A stretch of DNA of 64,000 bases from Phyllostachys edulis (GCA_036346405.1 CM070548.1:60882611-60946610), one strand, 5' to 3'. Shown: positions 11,205 through 24,057, counted from the stretch's first letter. The notes: a model not told the origin generated them from the letters alone. Numbers and translations: made by a program.

Positions 11205-11942
11205 ATGGACGCGTCGGACCGCCCGTCACCGCACAGCCGGCAGCTGCAGGGCCCGCGCCCGCCGCGGCTGTCCGTCACCAAGGACTCCCACAAGATCAAG
11301 AAGCCGCCCGTCGCGCCGCAGCCGCACGGGGCCGCCCAGGCCCGACGCCACCTGCAGGCGCAGCAGCAGCCGCGGGCGCCGGTCATCATCTACGACGCCT
11401 CGCCCAAGGTCATCCACACCAAGCCCAGCGATTTCATGGCGCTCGTCCAGCACCTCACCGGCCCGGCTGCCAGCGGACCCGCGCCGGCTCACTTGATCGT
11501 GGCGGAGCCGTCCACCGTGCCGGCGCAGCTCCAGCCGCAGGAGTTCCTGCTCTCCCCGACCACCGCGCTCTCGCCGGCCGCGAGGTACGCCGCCATCGAG
11601 AGGTCCGTCCGGCCGCTGCCGCCGGCGCCGGTGCCCTACGCCGGCTCCGGTATGGACGTGTACGGCCTCGCGGCGGTCCTCGGCCCGGGCCGGCCGGGGA
11701 TCCTCTCGCCGGTGCCGTCCGCGCTACCACCGGCGGCGTCGTCCGCGCTGTTCTCGCCTTTGCCGTTCGACCCCAGCTGCCTTCCCTGGCTCAACGACCT
11801 CAGTCCCTTCCTCCCCTCCGCCGGCGCCCGCGAGGCGCCGTTCGCGCCGAGCCCGCTCAGCCTGCTGCTGGCCACGCCGACGATGCCGTCGCCGGCGACC
11901 ATCTCCGTCATGGAGTTCTTCAGCAACTTCCCGGACCTGTAA
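11205..11942 (+). CDS. VQ-motif protein, MKS1-like
   Basis: This intact, intronless 245-residue protein is a VQ-motif transcriptional co-regulator of the MKS1 group. These act in the nucleus, binding WRKY factors through the VQ motif, and Arabidopsis MKS1 is a substrate of MAP kinase 4 in defence signalling. The VQ motif FMALVQHLTG is at residues 77-86. Before it are RLSVTKDSHKIKKPP (21-35) and PVIIYDASPKVIHTKPSDF (59-77), the conserved lead-in of MKS1 relatives. The C-terminal half is Pro/Ala/Ser-rich with several Ser-Pro sites (LLSPTTALSPAAR, ILSPVPS, APSPLS) that could be MAP kinase targets. It ends in the conserved MEFFSNFPDL. Codon use is strongly GC-rich, as usual for grass single-exon genes. 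The ATG at 11205 is chosen because the conserved N-terminus follows it. Which rice orthologue it is cannot be decided here. Confidence 0.9.
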   Translation: MDASDRPSPHSRQLQGPRPPRLSVTKDSHKIKKPPVAPQPHGAAQARRHLQAQQQPRAPVIIYDASPKVIHTKPSDFMALVQHLTGPAASGPAPAHLIVAEPSTVPAQLQPQEFLLSPTTALSPAARYAAIERSVRPLPPAPVPYAGSGMDVYGLAAVLGPGRPGILSPVPSALPPAASSALFSPLPFDPSCLPWLNDLSPFLPSAGAREAPFAPSPLSLLLATPTMPSPATISVMEFFSNFPDL

Positions 11943-12349
11943 ATTAATCCTACTCTGCTAATTTGATTGATTGCTCTGCCGTCCGGTGCAAGAAAGCACT
12001 ACTAACAGCCTGGTTAGTTTATTTCCTAATCTTCTTGTACTCTCTTTTACCGCGCGCGGCGAGGTTAAAAGTAAAATTTTCGCGCCGTCGCGGTAATTTT
12101 GGGGTGATGAGTGAGGCGGCTATAAGCTCTGACCGGAGGCGGAGACACGGTGCAAGATGTTGCTGAGATGAGATGGTTGTTAGATTATTTTTTGAAAGAT
12201 TTTTTAAAGAGCAAATCAATACTCTATTACTATTAGATATTTTCTTGAGTAGTTGGTCAGTAGGTGACAGCAACTTGGCCTGGCCTGTGCTAGCTACTCA
12301 TTAAATTGCAGGAAGACATTGTCAACTGTAAGTTGGTAGAGGCCGGCCA

Positions 12350-12394
<45 letters not shown>

Positions 12395-12647
12395 TTCTGG
12401 GTGTATTGCTTGTAAACGAAGGAGATGATTGATTATTTCATGTATGTGTACTACTTCCATTTGTTGATTCTTTATTTATCCTGGATCCTTTAACTTGTCA
12501 CGTCTTTCTCAAACGACACAAGGGTTGTGTCTCCTGAGATGATCGCACTTAGACCTGTGAGAAATTGATAAAATTGATACGTGAATTTTCTTATTTCTTG
12601 TCCGGTTTTAAGGCTCTACCGTTTACCAACAGACAGCGTGAGCTTTC
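11943..12647 (+). other. 3' flank of the VQ gene
   Basis: Contains the probable 3' untranslated region, AT-rich stretches and the CT microsatellite at 12354-12392. No further coding signal was seen before the copia LTR begins. Confidence 0.5.
12354..12392 (+). repeat. (CT)n microsatellite
   Basis: About 19 uninterrupted CT units, likely to be length-polymorphic. Confidence 0.95.
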
Positions 12648-13080
12648 TGTTGGAGTTTTAAGTTTGCCCCTTCAATATTCTAATTAAATCTTATCGTTTA
12701 TGGTAGAAAGTGAAAAGTTTAGTACTATATTATTATTTTAGGTGGGAGGATACCAATATATAAGGTGGAGTTGATCTTATCTAGTTGAAGCAAACAAAAG
12801 AAGAACATCTGCGTTAAACACGCCACGCCATTGCTTTCGCTTCGCATGTGCATGTGAATGGTCTGGCGATTTCATGTCCTGTTGGCTATGGAGCTGTAGC
12901 TTCTTTTTGTATCTTAAAACCAAGCATACGAATTAGAGACTAAAAACTGAACACACTGTTTCAATAAGGCTTTTATGTCGCGCTTTAGCCGTATTTAAAA
13001 CAGAGTAATGAGGGTAGTTTTTTTTTTTCTTGCTACTAGTTCTATATGAGGCAGTGGACTCTTCTCTCAGAACAGAACAA
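12648..13080 (+). repeat. 5' LTR of Ty1/copia element
   Basis: Starts tgttggagtttt and matches the truncated 3' LTR at 27269-27395 over its first 125 bp, apart from a roughly 20-bp deletion in this copy. The right end is approximate: a decayed primer-site-like gatatcag lies near 13084. It also contains the ggtgggaggatacc motif shared with the other LTR. Confidence 0.65.
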
Positions 13081-13284
13081 AGAGATATCAGTATCTAGAA
13101 AAGATAGCCATGTTCCTCTGTGCTACGCAACCTCGGCTACCCCATCCCTCTTCAGCGTGCATCGACATGGGGAGAGCAGTGTCTCCGAAGCCGACGTCCC
13201 TCGTGATCTTGCACGGGTTGGGGTGAATCACGTTTCTGAGAAGCGTTCGCGCGACTGCTAAAGGCTTCCTCCTTCTCCAAGAAA

Positions 13285-16200
13285 ATGAAACCGGAGAAAT
13301 TAACTGGTGTGAATTTCAAGAGGTGGTGGACAAGGGTCCAATTGTGGCTCTCGGCTATGAATGTATTTTGGATTGTGATACCAGGTCTTGTAGGACCTCG
13401 TACTACTGCACAACAAACAAAGTACGACACGGCTACGACAATATTTGTCAGGTGCATTCTAAGCGTGTTGTCTGACCAGCTTTGTGATGTGCGTATGCAC
13501 ATGAAGAATGCTGCAGATCTGTGGCATGCACTCGAACACAACTTCGTTGTCTCATATGCTGGACTTGAATTGTATGTCATGGGGCAATATCATGATTACA
13601 AAATGGTTAATAACCGTTTTGTAGTCGAGCAGGCTCATGAACTATAATTCCTTGTGAAGGAACTCGTCCACCTTGGTTGTCAATTGCCTGACAAATTTGT
13701 AGCTAGGGACATTATTGTCAAATTGCCTCCAACCTGAAGGAATTTCGCCACATCTTTGAAACACAAAAGGCACAATATTTCCATCAAGAATCTGGTTGCT
13801 AGTCTTGATGCTGAAGAGAAGGCGCAGACAAAGGATGTGACACCAATGGTGTAAGAGGGATAGTCTAGATTGAACATCATGCAGCATATTGACAAAAGAA
13901 AGGCAAGGTTGTTTCGACCACCAACTTCAAAAGGACCAACAACAGTAAGAAGAAAGTGAACATGAAAAATATTACTTGTTTTGTTTGTGGCGAGACTGAT
14001 CATTGAGCCAAGAAATGTCGCAAACGAATGAGCAAGAAAAATCATCCAGTGCAAAAGAAGTCTGCTAATATGATTATTGGCGAGGCCGAAGCATCTAGGT
14101 ATGGTAATTTACCTAGTATCTTCGGCATGTCAATCTACTAATTGGTGGATTGATACCGGGGCTAATATTCATGTATGCGCTTATGCATCTATGTTTTCTT
14201 CTTACCAGGTCGCACGAGGCTCTTCCGTCCTAATGGGGAATAGGTCACATGCATCTATTCTTAGTGTTGGTATGGGAGATCTAAAGTTCAATTCGGGAAA
14301 GATCGTGCGCTTGACGAACGTGCATCACGCCTCTACAATAAATAAGAATCTCATCAATGGTTCCCTTCTATGTCAAAATGGGTCCAAGTTGGTCTTTGAG
14401 TCAAATAAAATAGTCGTGTCAAAATTTAGACTCTTTATTGGAAAAGGCTATGAATACGGAGGCATGTTCCCTTTTTCCCTTTCATATTTTTGCAATAAAG
14501 TTATGAACCATATTTATGACTCTACGAATGGTGGTGAGGCCAATGTATGGCACTCACGTTTATGTCATGTAAATTTTGGTTGTATGTCTCGGCTTTCTGG
14601 TTTAAATTTAATTCCAAACTTTTCCATAGTCAAAGGTTCCAAATGTCAAATTTGTATGCAAGCGAAGCAACCTCGAAAGCCTCACAAGGCTGTGGAGGAA
14701 AGAAATTCGGCAAAATTGGAACTCGTACATTCAGACTTGTGTGAGATGAATGATATATTGACAAAAGGAGGGAAACTATATTTCATGACTTTAATTGATG
14801 ATGCCACTAGATATTGCTATGTGTGTTTGTTGAAAACAAATGATGAGGCATTAGACTACTTTAAAACTTATAAAACTGAAGTTGAGAATCAATTAGACAG
14901 AAAGATTAAAAAAATCAGGTCCGAATGTGGTGGAAAGTATTTTTCTAATGAGTTCAATCAGTTTTGTGCAGAACATGGTATTATTCATGAAAGAACATCT
15001 CCCTATTTGCCCCAATCCAATGGGGTTGTCGAAAGAAAGAATCGAACATTGACTGACTTGTTGAATGCCATGTTAGATACTGTGGATATGTCTAAGGCAT
15101 GGTGGGGGGGAGGCTGTGTTGACCGTATGTCATGTTCTGAATAGAGTCCCCACTAAAAATAGTAAGGTAACTTTGTACGAAGGTTGGAAAGAGAGAAAAC
15201 CATCACTCTCATATTTGCGCACTTGGGGGGTGCTTGGCGAAAGTCAATGTTCCAATAACTAAAAAACACAAACTTGGACCTAAAACAGTAGATTGTGTCT
15301 GTCTAGGATATACTCATCATAGTATAGGCTATAGGTTTCTAGTAGTTCATTCCGGGATATATGACATGCTAATCAATATGATAATAGAATCCCGAGATGC
15401 TATTTTCTTTGAAAATATATTTCCTATGAATAATTCACATATCTCTTCTAGTCAAGTAAATGATTTAACTCCTGAATCTACCGCTCCAATTGGGTATATT
15501 GAACACACACATGAACATGTTCATAAGGAGGATGACAATGTTGTAGCTCCTCGAAGGAGCAAGAGACAAAGGATTGCAAAATATTTTGCTGATGACTTCA
15601 TTGTGTACCTTGTGGATGATGTTTCCAAATCTATTTCAGAGGCATATGCATCTCCTAATGCAGGGTACTGGAAGGATGCGGTTCGTAGTGAATTGGATTC
15701 CATTATCGCTAACGGAATTTGGGAAATCACCGATCGTCCATTTTGTTGTAACCCAGTTGGATACAAGTGGGTGTTCAAGAAGAAGCTTAAGCCTGATGGT
15801 ACAATCGAAAAGTACAAGGCTTGGTTAGTAGATAAAGGTTACACTCAAAAAGAAGGTGAAGATTTCTTTGATACATACTCACCTGTTGCCAGATTAACCA
15901 CTATTTGAGTACTATTATCGTTGGTTGCCTCACATGGTCTTATTATCCATCAAATGGATGTAAAGACAACTTTCCTCAATAGAGAGTTGGATGAGGAAAT
16001 TTAGATGGATCAGCCGGATGGATTTATAATACCTGGACAAGAGGGCAATGTCTGTAAGTTATTGAAATCTTTATACGACCTCAAATAGGCACCTAAGCAA
16101 TTGCATAAGAAGTTCGATAGAATTTTGACATCTGTGGGGTTTGCGGTAAATGAAGCCGATAAATGTGTATACTACCACTATGGTGGGATAAAGGAGTAAT

Positions 16201-17158
16201 ATTATGTTTGTATGTTGATAACATAGTTATCTTTGGGACAAACATTGATGTGATTAATGAGGTTAAGTCATTTTTATCCTAAAGTTTTGACATGAAAGAT
16301 CTGGGAGAGGCTGGTGTTATTTTAAACATCAAGTTGATCAAGGATGAGAATGAGATTACCCTATTGTAATCCCATTATGTGGAAAAGGTTTTGAGCCATT
16401 TTGGCTATATGAAAAGCAAGCCCTCTCCAACACCCTACGATCCTAGTCTAATACTTCAAAAGAATCGATGACTAGGAAATGATCAATTGAGGTACTATCA
16501 GATTATTGGTTCACTCATGTACTTGGCTAGTGCTTCTCGTCTTGATATCCGTTTTGCTGTAAGAAAATTGAGCCAGCTTACCACTAATCCGGAAGACGAT
16601 CATTGGCGCGTACTTGAGCGGGCTATGCGCTATTTGAAAGGTACAATGAGTTACAAAATTCATTGTACTCAGTATCCTGGTGTACTTGAGGGATATAGTG
16701 ATTCCAATTGGATTTCTGATGTTGATGAGATAAAGGCTATGAGTGGATATATATTCACTCTAGGCGGTGTTGCTGTCTCATAGAGGTCTTGCAAATAGAC
16801 CATACTGATAATGTCAATCATAGAGGCAGAACTCACAACATTAGACACAGCCACTGTTAAGGCAGAATGGCTGCGAGAACTCTTGATGGATTTATCGATG
16901 GTTGAAAAACCAATTCCAGCTATCCTTATGTACCATGATAACCAAATAGTTATCAAGGTGACAAGCGCAAAGGATAATATAAAATCCTCAAGACATATGA
17001 AAAGGCAGTGGAAGTCTGTTAGAAAATTGAGAAACTCCAGAGTGATAACTGTGGATTATATCCAAACAGCTAAAAATCTGGCAGATCCATTTACAAAGGG
17101 ACTATCATGGAATGTGATTGAAATTGCATTGAAGAAGATGGGAATGAGACCCACGTGA
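13285..17158 (+). pseudogene. Ty1/copia gag-pol, inactivated
   Basis: A complete but dead copia polyprotein. Gag begins at 13285 (KLTGVNFKRWWTRVQLWL) and ends in a zinc knuckle near 13980 (CFVCGETDH..KKC). The protease follows (WWIDTGANIHVC, about 14140). Integrase then spans about 14540-15100, with DLCEMND, LIDDATRYCY and a core ending NGVVERKN. Reverse transcriptase begins at about 15760 (GYKWVFKKKL) and runs to about 16330, and the RNase H region follows to 17158. Most interruptions are nonsense codons, for example at 15906 (CGA to TGA), near 15999, 16087 and 16366, and TAG where Trp and Gln are expected near 16780-16797. Nearly all are explained by C-to-T or G-to-A changes. Two frame changes lie near 15110 and 16190. 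Gene order protease, integrase, RT marks it as copia. Confidence 0.9.
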
Positions 17159-17491
17159 GCTGCATACAGTGGTAACCCAAACCTATGTAATCGGATATCC
17201 TGTGAAATAGGCCTTGGGAAAAACAAATTATTTGGCTAACAATAGAGTACATTCTTACTTTATATCTCACTCTGGAGATGCAGTACTCTAGTTACTGTAA
17301 GGCGGGATGACTTTCTCTTAATGTGTTTCGAGACTTAACAGCAAAATACCATCCTGTAGGGTATTCGTGTAAGAACACGCCTATATGAACCCGACTGTTG
17401 GTCGCAGTCCATGAGATGTGGGTGATCTCTAAGAAGCTCATCAAGAGACACAGGAGTATGACCTATATGCTCCACCCGAGGAGTAGCCAAT
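17159..17491 (+). other. Copia non-coding 3' interior, left part
   Basis: Sequence between the copia RNase H and its polypurine tract. It is cut at 17491 by the large LTR element, and the last five bases (ccaat, 17487-17491) are the left target-site duplication. It resumes at 27056. Confidence 0.7.
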
Positions 17492-18894
17492 TGTAAGACC
17501 CGGGATTAACACTCCCGAATCCTCTGTGCATTTCTGAACTAGTCCCATGATCAGTCGCTAGTTCACACAGTAAACAAATATGGTAACAAAATCATATCAC
17601 AACTTTATTAATAAATAACAACGGAGTTGATTACAAAGGTGGCTTACGGGCCAACAACAAAATAAACACAATGGAAGGCGAAGAAATAGTAGGGTCTGTT
17701 AATGCGCCACGGGCAATCAAGCTGGGAAGCGGCCTAGTCGTCGAGATCCACACCGTAGCAAAGTCCTTCTCCTCTGAAATTATTTGCATTAAGCAAGAAT
17801 GAGCACAACTACTAGTGCTGCAAGTTACACCCGTCAAATAACAGAATGACATGCATATATGGATATCTCAAAGGAAAGCTTAATATGGTTGAATTTGCAT
17901 AAAGCAGCATTTTCTTTAAATACTTGTATAAATTTTCAAGGCCATTTTTATACCATATCTAAAATCAGATTTTCAATAACAGTTTTATAGTGTGGATAAC
18001 CTCCATAATGAATGGTGAAGGATACCCTCCTATCACATGGCTTCCCGCCTAAATCCCATTTGGATAGAAATCCAAAATCATTTATGTCAAATCATTTTGA
18101 AACCAAAAACCAAAGTATAACTTTGAGTGGCTTTGCTAGCATGTCCATGACATGACGCTATTCAATAGTTTTACACTCTGCGAGAGGTTGTACACTTTAC
18201 CCACAAGACACGAATTCTCTAGTTTGTCCGGCATATATCTATGCCACCGCTCACTACCTTAGGTAAGCAGTCTAGAGCACATGCCAAGGCTTTTACAAAG
18301 CTCTACCCAAAAGTATTCGTGCCGCTAAGGTTTCACTTCCATTGGACTACCCATCCTCCTAAGCCCCTCTTGTGCCAAAGGGAAAAGCATCTAACCAACA
18401 CCCACACAAACAAATGGCACAAATAACAATGAGGTATCACTAATTATTAAGCCAGTCCTACTCCCCATCTTGAGGACATGTGGTTGCACGGTGAGGCATA
18501 GCCCATTATAGGCATAGCAAAGGCAGCTCAAGGCCGGTCCTTAGTTGACTTGGGCGACTTCAATTTAAACCACGGCCTTAATCCTAACAGATTAAGCCCG
18601 GTGCATAAACCTGCACCAACCTTTCATCCATTTCGCCCAAGTCCAAACCATCGCTTTATTTCATTTTTCAAAGTCATTTATAAACTTCCATAACACACCA
18701 ATGCCATGGATACAATTTAAACAATATTTGATTTTTTGGCTAAAATTTCCCAAATCAACATTTTTGGTCTAAGCATGTCTATGCAACATTTTCAAATGAT
18801 CCTAGTTCATACTATTGTATCAACTAGGTTTTATCTAGGGTGACAAGGGGTGAGGGATTCAATGTCAAGGTATTGTTAGGTACGAGACCGGTAA

Positions 18895-19735
18895 GTGAAC
18901 CATCCGTACTGTGTTCATCCAAACTCCAACAATTGTAAAATCCCATACTCCAATATTGATTAGTCCGATATCCACCATATCAGTCTATTCCTATGATCTG
19001 ACTTCCATCGATCCAACATTCAGTAATACTCTAATTTTATAATCTGATATCTATCAATCCATTAATCCTTAATGAATTATTTCTAATAATTCAATACCCA
19101 TCAATCCAATGATTATGTAATCCTATAATCCAATTTTTGATAATCCGATATCCAATGATTATCTATTTCTGTAATCCATTCTTCGTTAATCCATTATCAA
19201 CAATTATCTACTTCTAATATCTAATCAAGTTTTATTCCCAAAATCCCACCAAGGTTTAATCCTATAATCCAACATCCAAGCAAATCAATATTCCATAAAG
19301 ACTACTTCTATAATTCAATCTTAATAGTCCAATATCAATAGTTAGCTATCTCTACCATTCAATATCCATTGATCACTTATTTCTACATCCGTTGTTAATG
19401 CATTCATATGATCCAATCTCCAACCGTTGTTTTTCCTATAATCTATCGATCAACAATTGTATAATTGTATAATCAATAACTAAGCATCATGTATTCATAT
19501 AATCTAATATCCAGCAAACACGTGATTCTATAATTCAATATCCATCCATAATGCATATCTACAATCCCATGTCCATCAATTGTGTAATCCTATACTTCCA
19601 TCTCCCATATTCGATGCCCAATAATATATTTCTATAATTTAATCTCAACAACAAATCAATTTCTTTAATCTCATATCCAACGATCATGTTATCTTATAAT
19701 CCAATATTTTCACTTTCTACCTCCGATATATATAT
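18895..19735 (-). repeat. Degenerate AT-rich tandem repeat inside LTR (copy 1)
   Basis: About 0.84 kb of irregular repeats built on variants of ataatccaatatccatcaat, with an uneven period of roughly 30-45 bp. It is absent from the related solo LTR at 5110-8268, where the flanking LTR sequences join directly near 6470-6510, so it is a lineage-specific expansion. Confidence 0.8.
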
Positions 19736-21041
19736 CACATTGAATGGTTCTCCATATGGTCCATCTGACAATATTTGGCTATACAATGGAATAGGAATAA
19801 CTATAAAGCTTAAAACAGGATTTAAATTACATGAATATAAATCGCATGCAATAATAATTTAAAACAGAATTTAAATAATTTAAAATAATGGGTGCAAATA
19901 TGGTCAAGAGTGTAACTTGCCTTCGTTGAAGTCTTGACTCTCTAAATTCTCCGAAGGATCTAACTCTCCGGAATCGTCGAAGTCTATACGCGAAAACGAC
20001 CCAAATTCAAACGAAATTCAAACAACAACTCAAAAAGGCAATTCAAAATAACTCAAAATAAATAATTCTATTTTATTTAGCTAGATAATAATTTTGTAAA
20101 ATTTTAGAAATTTGAATCACTTAAATTGGAGTTGGGAATCAAAAGATATGAATTTTACAAATTTTGATCTAACTTTGGAATTTAAATGAATTTTAAATTC
20201 TAAAACAAGACTAAACTGAATTCCAAATTGAATACTTATATTTTATTTAGTTAGACAATAATTTTCTAAGATTTTAGCAATTTGAATCATCTAATTTGGA
20301 GCTAAGATGTAAAAGTTATGAATTATACAAATTTAATTCTAATTTAAACCCTAAATTGGATTTATTTGAATTTACTGAATTATTTTCCTAAAGGAAATTC
20401 CATTTATTGTGCAAGCATGACGTCAGCGATGATTTTGAATTTAAAAAATTAAAATGAAAATCGACATGTGGGGCCCACATGTCGCTGGCTTGGCTCTTAG
20501 TGGACTGGGTCTCTGGTCATTGGAGTCTCGAGGAGGTGGACCTTGCCACGCGGCGCCGACCAGCAGCCACGCTGCCTTTGGCGTTGAGGTGGCGCCTCTG
20601 GCAGGCGATGGTGGCGCACCGTGGCGACCACGTGGAGGTGCCACGCCGGACGAGGCCGGCGGCGGCTCGGCGCGAGCTTCGCCGGCGTTGGCGGCGCTCC
20701 GGCGAGTGTGAGTGGTGCCAATCGCATGAGGCGGCAAGGCGAACCTAGGGATTACCTCCTCGGCGAGATTGACGGTGAGAGGCGTGGCGAGGATTAGCGG
20801 CGAGATCCGGCTCGTGGCGCGCAGGCCTCCGGCGGTCTTAGGCTCGGGTGAGTCTTGGCGCCGCGGCACGGCGAGTGGCGGCGATGCCGTATGTGGGGTC
20901 AGGTGGCGGAGGTCGTCGGTGGCGCGGCGATTGGCGTGGGAGCCGATGGTCGGCGGCGAAGAACTTAAAATCCGAGCGCCACTGGGCGAGAGGCTAAGGA
21001 TGAGGGTGTTTGGATCGGTGGAGATCTTGAGCCGGGCGCTC

Positions 21042-21048
21042 CTTTATA
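21042..21048 (-). promoter_or_regulatory. Putative TATA box, 3' LTR of LARD-like element
   Basis: Minus-strand TATAAAG within the GC-rich core (cgccctataaaggagcgcc), conserved in the other LTR at 26208-26214. Confidence 0.5.
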
Positions 21049-21883
21049 GGGCGAGGAGGTGAGGAGGAGATCGTGGGCGGTGTCAATGGCGGCGGTTGGA
21101 GAATCCCGTGAACCGCGTGTGAGGAAGAAGTGGGGGTGAGGGCGGTTGAGGCACCGGGTCGTCTTGTGGCGTGGAGACGAGGGAAGAGGAGAAAACGCGT
21201 GGAGTGGGAGCTCCCACCCGGCAATGGCGGTTGGCTCGGGCTGCTCATGTGGAGAAGAAAGTGGGGTAGGGAGAAGAAGGTGGTGGTAATGGATCTGGAT
21301 CTCTGGCCGGGAGAGAGGGAGGCGTGGGTGCGTGTGAGCCGTCGGATCGATCCGACCGGTTGGAGGGAGGAGGCGGAATGAGGATAGAAATTTGGGCGAG
21401 TGGGCGAAAGGGAGGAGTGGGCGGTCTTGTGTGAGGAGAGGTTGGTAAGCGAGTTTAGGCAGAGAAGGTTTTAATAATTAAAATGATTTTGCCATTTTAA
21501 ATAATCGATTAATTCAAGAAAGGTTTAGAAAGTAGTAAAATAAGTCCAAAAAATTCTATAAAATTCACGAAATTCCTAGAGTTGATTTGAACTTAATAAA
21601 ATTATTTCCAACTTTAAGTTGGCTATTAATTTTGCAAATAAATTATTTTGGCTTTAACATTTTTTAGGAAAAAGCTTTTAAAATTTCAGAAAATTCTCAA
21701 AATTAATTTATTTTTTATTTTTCAACTTTAACTCAAATAAAACTTTAAAAAAAAAAAATTATTTTTGACTTTTAAGACTTCAAAAATTCAAATAAAGCAA
21801 ATAAACTCTTTCAAATTTCAGAAAATTCAATAAAATGATAACTTTAATAAATATAAATTAGTAACAGAGTTTTGGTTGTTACA

Positions 21884-22654
21884 AAACTACCCCTTAAAAG
21901 GAATCTCGTCCCCTAGATTCGGAGTAACTAGAAAGAAAGACAATATAGAATATATGAATTGAGAGATAGAAAATGTCTATCCTCCGATTGGTTTCATGTC
22001 TAAGGTCTTGAGTGGTTCGATGTTTTGAGGTACAAATTAAGCCTTTCAAGTTCACGGTGCTTCGATAGGTTAGAAGTCCAATGGATTGTTAGAGAAGAAG
22101 CAAAATAGCAAAGGGTGAGAGAAAGCTATGAGGAGAGAAGTCTACCCCTTAAACAAATCTCGCACACAAGATCAAAAGATCTATGTACGACGTACCAAAA
22201 GAAAATACTCCATACAAATTAAAGAACAATACAACGTTCTACCCGATTGATAATCATAAATTTGGTGGAATGACTCAGTACACAGAATGAGTCCAGGCAA
22301 TCTTAAGCTATATGGCTTGGCTGACAAAACGATTCTCGATTCACGGTCTTCGATGATCCTTGATGACGATGCCCTCTTGAAAGCTTCATGTTTTGCAGTC
22401 TTCAACGTAAGAGTTAAGAACGTGTTGACCACCTATAGGAGTTTATAAGGGAAGAGGATCCAGTTAACATTATAAAACGGTGAAGGGAGAATTAGGTAAG
22501 AAAGAATTGCTATGAAGAAGCTATAGATAGATGACCAAGATGAGGAGAGAACAAGTTATTCTTTTTCTTGTTATAAAATAAGTTTTGAAGTTTTCAACTA
22601 ACGACCATTCTAACTAGGCTACGACCTACAGTCGATATGGCTCTGATACCACTT
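21884..22654 (-). other. Interior of the LARD-like element: primer site, spacer, polypurine tract
   Basis: The primer-binding site is minus-strand tggtatcagagc at 22640-22651, matching the initiator tRNA-Met 3' end. It is followed by atatcgactgtaggt, which resembles the post-primer sequence of the gypsy at 53094. The polypurine tract is at about 21887-21900 on the minus strand, preceded by gggacgagattcc as in the gypsy at 488-512. No open frame of note lies between them. Confidence 0.85.
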
Positions 22655-24057
22655 TGTAAGACCCGGGATTAACACTCCCGAATCCTCTGTGCATTTCTGA
22701 ACTAGTCCCATGATCAGTCGCTAGTTCACACAGTAAACAAATATGGTAACAAAATCATATCACAACTTTATTAATAAATAACAACGGAGTTGATTACAAA
22801 GGTGGCTTACAGGCCAACAACAAAATAAACACAGCGGAAGACGAAGAAATAGTAGGGTCCTGTTAATCTGCCACAGGCAATCAACTGGGGAAGCGGCCTA
22901 GTCGTCGAGATCCACACCGGTAGCAAAGTCCTTCTCCTCTGAAATTATTTGCATTAAGCAAGAATGAGCACAACTACCGTGCTCGCAAGTTACACCCACA
23001 AATAACGTAATGACATGCATATATGGATATCTCAAAGGAAAGCTTAATATGGTTGAATTTGCATAAAGCAGCATTTTCTTTAAATACTTGTATAAATTTT
23101 CAAGGCCATTTTTATACCATATCTAAAATCAGATTTTCAATAACAGTTTTATAGTGTGGATAACCTCCATAATGAATGGTGAAGGATACCCTCCTATCAC
23201 ATGGCTTCCGCCTAAATCCCATTTGGATAGAAATCCAAAATCATTTATGTCAAATCATTTTGAAACCAAAAACAAAGTATAACTTTGAGTGGCTTTGCTA
23301 GCATGTCCATGATCATGACGCTGCTATTCAATAGTTTTACACTCTGCAGAGGTTGTACACTTTACCCACAAGACACGAATTCTCTAGTTTGTCCCAGCAT
23401 ATATCTATGCCACCGCTCACTACCTTAGGTAAGCAGCCTAGAGCACATGCCAAGGCTTTTACAAAGCTCTACCCAAAAGTATTCGTGCCGCTAAGGTTTC
23501 ACTTCCATTGGACTACCCATCCTCCTAGGAAGCCCCTCTTGCGCCAAAGGAAAAGCATCTAACCAACACCCACACAAACAAATGGCACAAATAACAATGA
23601 GGTATCACTAATTATTAAGCCAGTCCTACTCCCCATCTTGAGGACATGTGGTTGCACGGTGAGGCATAGCCCATTATAGGCATAGCAAAGGCAGCTCGAA
23701 GGCGGTCCTTAGTTGACTTGGGCGACTTCAATTTAAACCCTGGGCCTTAATCCTAACCAGATTAAGCCCGTGCATAAACCTGCACCAACCTTTCATCCAT
23801 TTCGCCCAAGTCCAAACCATCACTTTATTTCATTTTTCAAAGTCATTTATAAACTTCCATAACACACCAATGCCATGGATACAATTTAAACAATATTTGA
23901 TTTTTTTGGCTGAAATTTCCCAAATCAACATTTTTGGTCTAAGCATGTCTATGCAACATTTTCAAATGATCCTAGTTCATACTATTGTATCAACTAGGTT
24001 TTATCTAGGGTGACAAGGGGTGAGGGATTCAATGTCAAGGTATTGTCAGGTACGAGA

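Larger units (their letters stand above)
17492..21883 (-). repeat. 3' LTR of the LARD-like element
   Basis: In plus coordinates it runs tgtaagacccggg...gttgttaca. It contains an AT-rich repeat block (18895-19735) and a GC-rich core (20460-21460) with a minus-strand TATA at 21042-21048. It aligns end to end with the copy at 22655-27050, with mismatches concentrated at CAG, CTG and CCGG positions. Confidence 0.9.

Noticed and set aside
11226..11926. Antisense frames over the VQ gene
   Set aside because: High-GC shadow frames. The plus strand has the conserved VQ motif and ending.
18895..19735. CRISPR-like spaced repeats
   Set aside because: Units are irregular and merge into one another with no unique spacers, and this is a plant nuclear sequence. 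It is an AT-rich tandem repeat in an LTR.
20441..21381. Frames of 80-140 codons on both strands
   Set aside because: LTR core of the non-autonomous element. The partner LTR (25571-26616) breaks the same frames at different places, so they are not maintained.
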